DNA of 64,000 nucleotides, from NCBI GenBank assembly GCA_963920635.1, contig OY987307.1:17995735-18059734 (forward strand), given 5' to 3'. This DNA comes from Pseudeuparius sepicola. Lineage: Eukaryota > Arthropoda > Insecta > Coleoptera > Anthribidae. Both the position numbers and the translations under genes were made by a program. The notes under the pieces are model-generated. The model was not told the DNA's origin. It saw nothing but the letters and a program-made list of their open reading frames with translations, and searched no databases. Shown here in pieces: positions 61,401 to 64,000 of this stretch. Each line of letters begins with the position of its first letter. Position 1 is the first letter of the stretch.

Positions 61401-62272
61401 AAAGCACCATGAGGTCAACACTAGGTCAAGATCTCTGAACTCTTGATGGTAGGGACGCGAATTTTTGACAATTTTCTTTTACAAAAACCTTTTTTTTGCC
61501 GAAAGTCCACTGCGATATAGAACGGAAAACATGAACTCACCCTGCAAGATGGCCTGAGCTTCCGGTCTGTTCAGCAGCTCCCTGCTCTGCTGGACGCCCA
61601 TATCGTGGATCGGCGACGCCCTCAACTGTTGTGGGTGATGCACACCGGCGTTGATGAGTTTGTTCAACATCTCCATTTGCTTTTGTTGCTGTAAGAAATA
61701 TATATTTATATCAAAGTTAAGACACCTTACAGTACACCAATATTAAGGGGAAATTAACAGATTCAAAGATTTGCCTTACCTGTTGCGCTTGGGCGGCTTG
61801 TTGCAGTTTCAATGTGAGTTCGTTCATGGCGTTCATGCCGTGGCCGTGCGACTGCATCCCTGACATGTTCTGACTCTGACTGCCACCCAACAAGTTCTGA
61901 TTCAACAGTCTGGCGGCATCCTCCTGTTGCTGGGAATGGTTGAGCATCTGAAATCAACCGATCGACAATGTTTCCTCTAAACGTCTAAACAGATATATGG
62001 GCCTACCTCTAACAGGCTCATCGGCTGAGCTTTCGGCATAGGGCCATTCTGAGGTACAGTGTGAGATCCAGCTTGTGCCAACTGAAAATAGAAGAAATTC
62101 GTACAATGATGCTCACAGAGGTGTTTGCGAAGATTCGTTACCAGTCTTTTAAATGCCGCAGTCATTTCTTCGTCGGGTTTTTGTTGGGTGGGTTTCGGGT
62201 GCATGTTAGCGTCGGTATTCTGCCTGATTTTAGCCTCTAGTTCGTCCAGACTCAAGAACTTCCCAGTCATGG
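34498..62272 (-). CDS. 4E-T: eIF4E transporter 4E-T, 3' ten exons (gene runs off right edge)
   Basis: 4E-T proteins bind eIF4E and P-body partners and help repress and store mRNAs. The identification rests on exon e7, which carries the family signatures RIPSPRELQVHTQNILQ, KKKLEEQ.ENYRK and FTPTSVLRKMTAEK, on RPEAQAILQG and NPALQPRHR upstream, and on the C-terminal NQLARWFSPDLLE block. Exons on the minus strand: 62272-62142, 62081-62007, 61947-61780, 61688-61541, 58220-57999, 57605-57552, 52018-51620, 46800-46574, 46504-46324, 34783-34581. All introns are GT-AG and every junction keeps frame, giving about 601 codons. The eIF4E-binding YxxxxL motif, start codon and promoter are not in the window. 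Four introns are 59-91 bp; the others are 0.4-11.5 kb and filled with mobile elements. I see no internal stop, so the gene looks functional. Confidence 0.93.
34508..34513 (-). terminator. poly(A) signal of 4E-T
   Basis: AATAAA on the minus strand (TTTATT on plus), about 70 bases past the 4E-T stop codon. This implies a very short 3' UTR with cleavage at roughly 34,490-34,500. Confidence 0.65.
34581..34783 (-). CDS. 4E-T: 4E-T terminal exon e10 with stop codon
   Basis: 203 bp including TGA at 34581-34583, after acceptor CCCTTGTTTCAG. It reads SGRGPSGTRSSDDSLSPTTTN, then QLARWFSPDLLERARGGELP and VLSLEEIERQ near the end. The LARWFSPDLL block matches the conserved C-terminus of 4E-T. It lies 11.5 kb from e9, with the mobile-element-filled intron between. 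The exon is strongly GC-rich. Confidence 0.92.
34870..35210. repeat. Penelope-related fragment and single MITE arm (4E-T last intron)
   Basis: 34,985-35,060 matches 46,872-46,945 (GCCTTGTTCACTCAATC.AA, ACTACTAGAATGAAATTAAT). The minus strand at 34,934-34,961 reads CTGAAGA, a possible GGTTT/AAACC stem, then GAAAC, which resembles a hammerhead ribozyme core with one extra base. 35,072-35,210 is one arm of the 34,087 MITE. Confidence 0.45.
35400..35610 (+). pseudogene. Penelope-like element 3' end fragment
   Basis: On plus reads ASYDYGSLRFPFWPAQ, matching the C-terminus ASYDYGSLRRPFWPAH of the element ending at 42,188, and continues past that stop with partial similarity (GCCACATACC). Everything upstream is missing. 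35,611-36,661 shows nothing I recognise. Confidence 0.65.
36775..37522. mobile_element. Foldback with a satellite-like centre and tRNA-like segment
   Basis: Arms TTTTTAAAAAGGGAGTGGAT, AAAGGTCTGCGAGTCGCGG and complements at 37,440-37,522. The centre (~37,145-37,312) is an inverted pair of the 62-bp unit that forms the array at 63,311-64,000 (GGGGCGTATGCCC.TTC, ACGGCAG.GCCCATCGTTGCC). Confidence 0.7.
37341..37412 (-). pseudogene. tRNA-like sequence
   Basis: The minus strand has a box A-like TAGAGCAGTGGTAGAGCG and a box B GGTTCAAATCC about 43 bases on. The D-stem (GAGC/GAGC) and acceptor stem do not pair, so it is not a working tRNA. Probably a tRNA-derived promoter remnant of a SINE. Confidence 0.4.
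37680..38097 (+). mobile_element. Probable tRNA-derived SINE
   Basis: Head CGGCCGCGGTGGCGTCGCTC resembles box A; GGTTCGAGGC about 70 bases on resembles box B. An unrelated body follows, ending in an (ATT)n tail at 38,078-38,097. That order is the SINE hallmark. The minus-strand frame here is not taken as a gene. Confidence 0.5.
38365..38672. mobile_element. ~300-bp MITE
   Basis: Ends TTAGTGCTTGGGC and complement GCCCAAGCACTAA, followed inward by GACTTTTTCCATTATATATA / complement and TATCATAAC / GTTATGATA. Non-coding. Confidence 0.8.
39609..40445. other. Unassigned intron sequence
   Basis: AT-rich. The 65-codon minus-strand frame at 39,694-39,891 has no recognised feature. Confidence 0.3.
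40446..41574. mobile_element. Foldback element, AAGGTGGGTTTAT ends, with internal insertion
   Basis: The left arm AAGGTGGGTTTATGCAAGCC.. and AACAACAAAAGAGAGATATG (~40,645) pair with complements at ~41,560 and ~41,250. The centre holds GC-richer DNA (40,680-40,930), a (TTTA)n run (40,949-40,970) and about 250 bp of unclear origin. Confidence 0.75.
42188..42904 (-). pseudogene. Penelope-like GIY-YIG endonuclease domain
   Basis: 238 codons open. CIYKIPC.CGKFYVGETCRP carries the GIY-YIG pattern (IYKI .. YVGET), followed by the Arg of NVRLKEH. The C-terminus is ASYDYGSLRRPFWPAH. It nicks target DNA for retrotransposition in this class. Separated from the RT frame by a short indel. Confidence 0.9.
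42913..43716 (-). pseudogene. Penelope-like reverse transcriptase domain
   Basis: Contains YVLPKIHK..IPLRPIVSSI (template-grip region), SFDVVSLFTNVPV (first catalytic Asp), GMAMGSPLSPFISNLF and WWRYVDDIFVIW (YVDD active site), then LPFLGVSLLK and SVYRKPTHTNRYLHF. These are signatures of the Penelope RT clade. One in-frame TGA and a frameshift at the 3' end make it inactive as it stands. Confidence 0.92.
43771..44630. repeat. Unassigned, with a CTGAATCACCCTGTA end
   Basis: GACTGAATCACCCTGTATAA near 44,236-44,255 is the end type seen at 5,044. GACGACACCCTGGCA near 44,490 may be another. A LINE 5' boundary probably lies between here and 44,636. Nothing else recognised. Confidence 0.35.
44636..46015 (+). 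pseudogene. Non-LTR (LINE) reverse transcriptase, 5'-truncated
   Basis: Plus-strand blocks: NYRPISILPVLGKVFE, QFGFRTGRSTTKAIL, RFYDLTKAFDCIDHQLL, then after a frameshift near 45,040 SILGPTLFLIYVNDL and LVLYADDTTSINI, then NPVNFLGLHLDSKLTWEEH and the C-terminal HITYGILLWG, RRCIRLMAGI, SYGTRAKEH, HNYCAIKFYNVLP, ending TAA/stop at 45,934. The 3' tail AATAAATATATTATTATTAT is LINE-like. It lies antisense to 4E-T in its last intron. 46,016-46,323 has nothing else recognised. Confidence 0.9.
46324..46504 (-). CDS. 4E-T: 4E-T exon e9, Gln/Gly-rich
   Basis: 181 bp, separated from e8 by a 69-bp intron; phase 0 in, phase 1 out. It reads FSQQLTQQQMRAQHQARP.., a Gln/Gly-rich stretch, then SSWQQFIHSAQ. 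The acceptor is TACATTCCAG and the donor CAAA|GTAAGT. The last split codon joins e10 to make Asn (SAQNSGRG). Confidence 0.88.
46574..46800 (-). CDS. 4E-T: 4E-T exon e8, poly-Q
   Basis: 227 bp; phase 1 in, phase 0 out. It reads (A)GRPIVKANNFPSAQSQTAEQFF, then two five-Gln runs around RLFGA, then Pro/Ser/Gln sequence ending HYSSQQ. The acceptor is CTTTATTTCAG and the donor CAG|GTAACT. The GRPIVKAN motif is typical of the 4E-T C-terminal half. CAG tracts make it a candidate length-polymorphic region. Confidence 0.9.
46870..47040. repeat. Fragment shared with the Penelope element region and 34,985
   Basis: 46,872-46,945 matches 34,985-35,060; 46,963-47,035 (TTTCTCGTCAATACCTAATT, TTGTTATTAACT) matches 43,700-43,775 at the 5' edge of the Penelope copy, same orientation. 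Likely one old Penelope-related fragment just upstream of exon e8. Confidence 0.6.
47041..48547. other. Unassigned intron, with a perfect palindrome at 48,022-48,047
   Basis: AT-rich with no gene recognised. A GC-richer patch lies at 47,780-47,875. The palindrome has half-site TTGGGCCCGTGAC followed directly by its complement, centred on TGACGTCA, the CRE/ATF consensus. Confidence 0.5.
48548..49283. mobile_element. Foldback element, TACAGTGACCGGCA-type ends
   Basis: The left end CAGTGACCGGCAGAATGTAG and right end ATATTGCCAATCACTGTA are complementary, with AAAAAGTATA..ATACAAAATC pairing further in. Arms are diverged (old). A single arm is at 4,215-4,433. Confidence 0.75.
49310..49745. repeat. 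Repeat A, uninterrupted copy
   Basis: Continuous inverted counterpart of 32,975-33,304 plus 33,843-33,930. It provides the empty-site comparison for the repeat B insertion. The 68-codon frame at 49,538 is within it and not conserved. Confidence 0.8.
49895..50225 (+). pseudogene. LINE 3' end fragment
   Basis: Plus reading LTSTEKNVYYNCIKYYNHLP is the typical LINE C-terminal end (compare CAIKFYNVLP at 45,760). It is followed by a 3' UTR and GGAAATAAAGATTGC(TTATTATTAT) tail. 5'-truncated. 50,226-50,739 is unassigned. Confidence 0.7.
50740..51420. repeat. Interspersed repeat D, copy 2, split
   Basis: 50,740-50,795 and 51,226-51,420 match 27,775-28,020. About 430 bp between them (50,796-51,225) are absent there: either an insertion here or a deletion there. 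Confidence 0.65.
51620..52018 (-). CDS. 4E-T: 4E-T exon e7, the conserved core
   Basis: 399 bp, phase 1-1, the most diagnostic exon. It starts (A)MHQRIPSPRELQVHTQNILQ, continues with a basic coiled segment IKKKLEEQTENYRKKQEMQR, a linker, then SPTPLAFTPTSVLRKMTAEK and an acidic/basic run DEGKENREL. It ends in Gln-rich sequence with an eight-Gln run. The acceptor is GTCCCATCTCCAG and the donor CCCG|GTGAGT. The exon is very GC-rich next to AT-rich introns. Long plus-strand frames across it are mirror images of CAG repeats, not genes. Confidence 0.95.
52055..53538. mobile_element. Tc1-derived foldback, copy 2
   Basis: Ends TATAAACTCCTGGACAAAAT and complement. Arms of about 550 bp nearly identical to each other and to 22,651-23,974. 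The centre (52,633-52,985) is a plus-strand Tc1 transposase N-terminus, so it is a transposon whose flanks became very long inverted repeats and which lost its catalytic part. Inserted in the e6-e7 intron of 4E-T. Confidence 0.9.
52633..52985 (+). pseudogene. Tc1-like transposase N-terminus, broken
   Basis: MNRPKNLSAEEAVRALTLVD, GYSMCHVANVIGRHRSTISR (helix-turn-helix), FKETGSYS, in-frame TGA at 52,792-52,794, then GSGQGRKRCTDPRDERFIRQ, SRTIRTRLNEAGL. The second HTH/linker is present. The DDE catalytic domain is replaced by the right arm, so it is not functional as a transposase. Confidence 0.88.
53552..55510 (-). pseudogene. Non-LTR (LINE) reverse transcriptase, near full RT
   Basis: Minus-strand blocks: MFNKFFVDSI, ISTIVPVPK..NFRPINTLPTLEKI, RYIVATFLDFKRAFETID, WFKSYLSGRKRRTKV, GTGVPQGSV, INLFADDTLLAV (catalytic FADD), KLKLNIQKTKCM, EVRYLGLIID, then IIRPHFDYCASLL and SYNTRTSNNF. 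Frame breaks at ~54,890, 54,220 and 54,010. The 3' end has a TTCTA repeat tail (AGAATAGAATAGAATAGAA on plus at 53,557). Upstream part truncated. Sense with 4E-T, in its e6-e7 intron. Confidence 0.9.
55546..56246. mobile_element. Foldback-like element with CCGCGGTTAT palindromes
   Basis: Ends GCACAATGATAAAAACATTAG..CGATTTTAGGCGA and complement-like TCACCTAAAATCGACTATTG at 56,215. Inside, TAACCGCGGTTAT (55,595), AACCGCGGTAATTACC (56,050) and TACCGCGGTTATTG (56,088). No ORF. Confidence 0.5.
56250..57551. other. Unassigned intron sequence
   Basis: AT-rich; GTAATTACCGGTCC at ~57,135 echoes the CCGCGGTAATTACC words upstream. No gene recognised. Confidence 0.3.
57552..57605 (-). CDS. 4E-T: 4E-T micro-exon e6 (54 bp)
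   Basis: This short exon is easy to miss. Acceptor TTTGTATTTACACGCAG is followed by 54 bases reading (A)YCVSPIMATSPNTLAVP, then donor CCCG|GTAAGTTT. It enters and leaves in phase 1, exactly fitting e5 (ending AAC G) and e7 (starting CG ATG). The spliced join reads TLAVPAMHQRIPSP, placing a hydrophobic stretch just before the IPSPREL block. Both splice sites are strong and the phase fit is exact. It may be alternatively used. Confidence 0.8.
57999..58220 (-). CDS. 4E-T: 4E-T exon e5
   Basis: 222 bp, phase 1-1. It contains LKRGEITNQHLYQQL, NPALQPRHRDMLVTILKLQ, then a Ser/Pro/Tyr linker and FYQQQQLRVSPLPPN. The NPALQPRHR..LVTILK block is a conserved helix of 4E-T. The acceptor is TTTACTGCAAAG and the donor ACG|GTGAGT. 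The symmetric phase means the exon could be skipped without changing frame. Confidence 0.92.
58290..59035. other. Unassigned intron sequence with a 118-codon open frame
   Basis: The minus-strand frame 58,648-58,292 (MTSWVLLLTLTKAWPLIAV..) is open and hydrophobic at its start, but I recognise no family, splice sites or repeat partner. Confidence 0.2.
59040..59624 (-). pseudogene. hAT/ZMYM-like (TTF-type zinc finger) transposase remnant
   Basis: Minus reading: YEKRLEIKEKGRPKPLLDL, EINRYFKTTMYN, LCNVKKVFFVFPLLCF (the Cys-rich TTF-type finger, decayed), then DITDRKHLKGKKAKHASSTI, NAMNFGILGCVGIRIQL, VTQNRYIFSKIID. This order (finger, HL..HE-SS-H, LG..I..QL, N+YI-S-IID) is the N-terminal part of hAT-related 'zinc finger MYM' proteins. 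Stops and frame changes show decay; the catalytic part is absent. Confidence 0.65.
60030..60262 (-). pseudogene. Second Penelope-like RT fragment
   Basis: Minus reading RRYAEDTFVIWPQGKDNLSA, FLHHLNSLHEKIKFAMEVEK, GFLPFLTE, then GHSVYLNG. This parallels WRYVDDIFVIW..LLNFINS..IKFTLEIE and SVYRKPTH in the 42.9-kb element. YAED in place of YADD shows the active site is mutated. A different Penelope family from the first. Confidence 0.8.
60471..60593. mobile_element. Small ~123-bp foldback
   Basis: TAACCTGAAGGATATTTTTT pairs with AAAAATAACCTTCAGGTTA; an inner TGTAGGCA/TGCCTACA pair also exists. Non-coding. Confidence 0.75.
60829..61059 (+). CDS. Unrecognised 76-codon frame, possible orphan exon
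   Basis: Reads LQSRSEMENWLLYINKSRNQ, VITGRVDSKMNRRRVLEVCE, SNTDTFQV. A GTGTGT donor-like sequence follows TTCCAG at ~61,002, and TATAAAGG is ~70 bp upstream. No family recognised. It lies in the e4-e5 intron on the opposite strand. Could be a nested gene exon or chance. Confidence 0.2.
   Translation: MCFMLSLCWLSLQSRSEMENWLLYINKSRNQVITGRVDSKMNRRRVLEVCESNTDTFQVCYVYNIFSLTITFKIVS
61113..61320 (-). pseudogene. LINE 3' end fragment
   Basis: Minus reading FVFLKEITTLSGFRKKLKDF, LIDKYLL resembles a LINE ORF2 C-terminus. It ends with TTCTATTCTA, the same tail unit as the LINE at 53,552, so probably a related family. 5'-truncated. Confidence 0.55.
61541..61688 (-). CDS. 4E-T: 4E-T exon e4
   Basis: 148 bp; phase 0 in, phase 1 out. 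It reads QQKQMEMLNKLINAG.. and ends RPEAQAILQ + G, a segment typical of the 4E-T middle region. The acceptor is TTTCTTACAG and the donor G|GTGAGT. Joined to e5 it gives AILQGLKRGEI, which supports the junction across a 3.3-kb intron. Confidence 0.9.
61780..61947 (-). CDS. 4E-T: 4E-T exon e3, Gln/Asn-rich
   Basis: 168 bp, 56 codons, phase 0-0, starting MLNHSQQQEDAARLLNQ and ending in LKLQQAAQAQQ. The acceptor is TTGATTTCAG and the donor CAG|GTAAGG. Low-complexity Q/N/M/H composition fits a P-body protein. The ATG is a normal internal Met after an acceptor. Confidence 0.88.
62007..62081 (-). CDS. 4E-T: 4E-T exon e2
   Basis: 75 bp, exactly 25 codons, phase 0 at both ends. It reads LAQAGSHTVPQNGPMP.. 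to MSLLE. The acceptor is TATTTTCAG and the donor GAG|GTAGGC. The flanking introns are only 60 and 59 bp. Confidence 0.86.
62142..62272 (-). CDS. 4E-T: 4E-T exon e1 (first in window)
   Basis: 131 bp after acceptor TTTTTACAG. It enters with two bases of a split codon and reads MTGKFLSLDELEAKIRQ, then a short Pro/Gln-containing linker and DEEMTAAFKRL. It ends at donor CTG|GTAACG in phase 0. The SLDELEAKIRQ helix resembles the short conserved helix in the middle of 4E-T proteins. The ATG here is internal: an acceptor precedes it, so upstream exons lie outside the window. Confidence 0.88.
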
Positions 62273-63310
62273 CTGTAAAAATAGGTTGGTATTTTAAAAG
62301 TATCCTATAATAGTCCCGCCAAGCCGAAAAATGTAATATTATATTAACTTTTTCTGCTACCACCAATTTCATAACATAACTTCTAATTAAATTTTAAATA
62401 ATCGAATAGAATAATGCCAACACACTGCAAGAAGGAGCCCCAAAGTAGGTTATTGAATTGACCACAGATGAAACAGACTTGGCATATTGGGATTTACACG
62501 TGGTAACCAGAGTGCCTAACATCGGGGAATGAGATGTGTCTTGTGGTACGAGGGCGGGGTCTCTTTAACAGGTCCGCACTGTTTGATTTCTTTAGTGTTA
62601 GTTATAGTGGTAGTGGTAGAGCTTTCCTCTGTAATGGTAGCTACGGTTATTTATATACAAGACAATTGGAAAATTATTATTTACTTATTAACACTCAATC
62701 TTAATATTTTAAAAAAAGACCACTATAGTAACTACTTATGTACTGCAATTTAAATAATATTAATTTATTTAAAACTAGCCATTTGTGATCTTTAAATTGT
62801 AAGAAATTCTGATGCAGCAATGTCCTCCATTTTTAATTTTAATGTAACTTTCTTGCAGTAACTGCCCTTAAAAATCTAATTGATGAATTGTTAACTCTTC
62901 AAAAACATTATAATATTGATATTTCTTTAACACCTACACACTATACATAACTTGGATGTTAGTTTTTAAATTTATTTATACGGTCAGTTTTAAAATGGTA
63001 CCTTAACCCTTTCGCTGCTATTTCGTAAATGAATTTCTATACCCATAGTGCTAATGACGAGCATTTTAATTTTCGAAATGGCTAGAAATCCGAATATTTG
63101 GAAAATTAATGATAAATTTATTCGTCCGAATATTTTTTTATTTTACAGCCTTTTTCTGCAAGGTTAGGTTAAACGGTCACTTGGAAGCCACGCGAGTTAC
63201 GCGCGCCTATTTAAATATTTATTTATTTATATTTTTTATATTCGGCGAACAGCTTATCGTTTGCCATGAAGCAGTGCCTATCACCTCAAGTCGGCCACGA
63301 TAAGTGACAT
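62273..63310. other. Upstream 4E-T intron, unassigned
   Basis: Intron preceding exon e1. No upstream exon, TE domain or inverted repeat that I can support. Confidence 0.4.
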
Positions 63311-64000
63311 GCCACCATAGGGGGCGTATGCCCCCTTCTTTTTTCATACGGCAGTGCCCATCGTTGCCGACTGCCACCATAAGGAGCGTATGTCCCCTTC
63401 TTTTTTCATAAGGCAGCGCCTATCTTTGCTGACTGCCCCCGTAAGGAGCATAGTGTCCCTTTCTTTTTTCATACGACAGGGCCCATCGTTGCCGACTGCC
63501 ACCGAAAGGACTGTATGTCCCCTTCTTTTTTCATATAGCAGCGCCCATCGATGACGATTGCCCCCATAAGGGGCGTATGCCCCTTCTTTTTTCATACGGC
63601 AGTGCCCATCGTTGCCGACTGCCACCATAAGGAGCGTATGTCCCCTTCTTTTTTCATAAGGCAGCGCCTATCTTTGCTGACTGCCACCGTAAGGAGCATA
63701 GTGTCCCTTTCTTTTTTCATACGACAGGGCCCATCGTTGCCGACTGCCACCGAAAGGACTGTATGTCCCCTTCTTTTTTCATATAGCAGCGCCCATCGAT
63801 GACGATTGCCCCCATAAGGGGCGTATGCCCCTTCTTTTTTCATACGGCAGTGCCCATCGTTGCCGACTGCCACCATAAGGAGCGTATGTCCCCTTCTTTT
63901 TTCATAAGGCAGCGCCTATCTTTGCTGACTGCCACCGTAAGGAGCATAGTGTCCCTTTCTTTTTTCATACGACAGGGCCCATCGTTGCCGACTGCCACCG
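63311..64000. repeat. Higher-order tandem array, 4 x 62 bp = 248 bp
   Basis: CTGCCACCATAAGGAGCG starts at 63,371, 63,619 and 63,867, spacing exactly 248. Each 248-bp unit holds four ~62-bp monomers with GCCCATCGTTGCCGACTGCC and CCCCTTCTTTTTTCATA variants. Long frames on both strands are by-products; 62 and 248 are not multiples of three. The array runs past the window end. Confidence 0.95.

Noticed and set aside
63344..63876. 94-codon and 83-codon frames repeated in the right-edge array
   Set aside because: The 62-bp monomer and 248-bp unit are not multiples of three, so frames change each unit; frames occur on both strands.

Overview
The window is nuclear DNA of an arthropod, most likely an insect. 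It is AT-rich, has compact spliceosomal introns of about 60-90 bp beside introns of several kb, and is packed with Tc1/mariner, Penelope-like, LINE, Crypton-like and hAT-like remnants and foldback elements. Bases alone do not fix the order of insect. There are no bacterial-style operons.

Host gene: I can support one host gene with confidence. It lies on the minus strand from 62,272 down to about 34,500 and is the 3' part of an orthologue of the eIF4E transporter 4E-T (EIF4ENIF1). Ten exons join with consistent splice phases and AG/GT borders into about 601 codons ending in TGA at 34,581. The start, including the eIF4E-binding N-terminus, lies beyond the right edge. The exons are CAG/GC-rich (Q-rich low complexity) islands in AT-rich introns. 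Exons e5, e6 and e7 are all phase 1-1, so each could be skipped without a frameshift.

Intron contents: the last intron (34,784-46,323) holds a Penelope-like element with RT and GIY-YIG domains (42.1-43.8 kb), a non-LTR reverse transcriptase fragment (44.6-46.0 kb), a nest of elements (36,662-39,604) with a SINE-like and a tRNA-like segment, and a long foldback (40.4-41.6 kb). Other introns hold a second LINE (53.6-55.5 kb), a foldback carrying a broken Tc1 transposase (52.1-53.5 kb), a hAT/ZMYM-like remnant (59.0-59.6 kb) and a second Penelope fragment (60.0-60.3 kb).

Left half (1-34,000): no certain host gene. It is a field of interspersed repeats, mostly foldback (long inverted repeat) elements whose ends read TACAGGGTG or close variants, flanked by or containing TA. 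It also has one intact Tc1-like transposase gene (11,948-12,952, DD34E), a degenerate LINE (2.66-3.61 kb) and a Crypton-like tyrosine recombinase remnant (31.3-31.8 kb).

Most unusual: a composite element seen twice (17.8-18.9 kb and 21.2-22.1 kb), built as a conserved head, a tandem array of ~122-bp units carrying AAGATGGCGGA, and a giant near-perfect hairpin. Its borders can be read from an apparently uninterrupted relative of the insertion site at about 1.05-1.22 kb. The two hairpins share arm tips and core but have unrelated arm bodies. The right edge of the window is a higher-order tandem array (4 x 62 = 248 bp) whose unit also occurs as an inverted pair inside a foldback at 37.1-37.3 kb.
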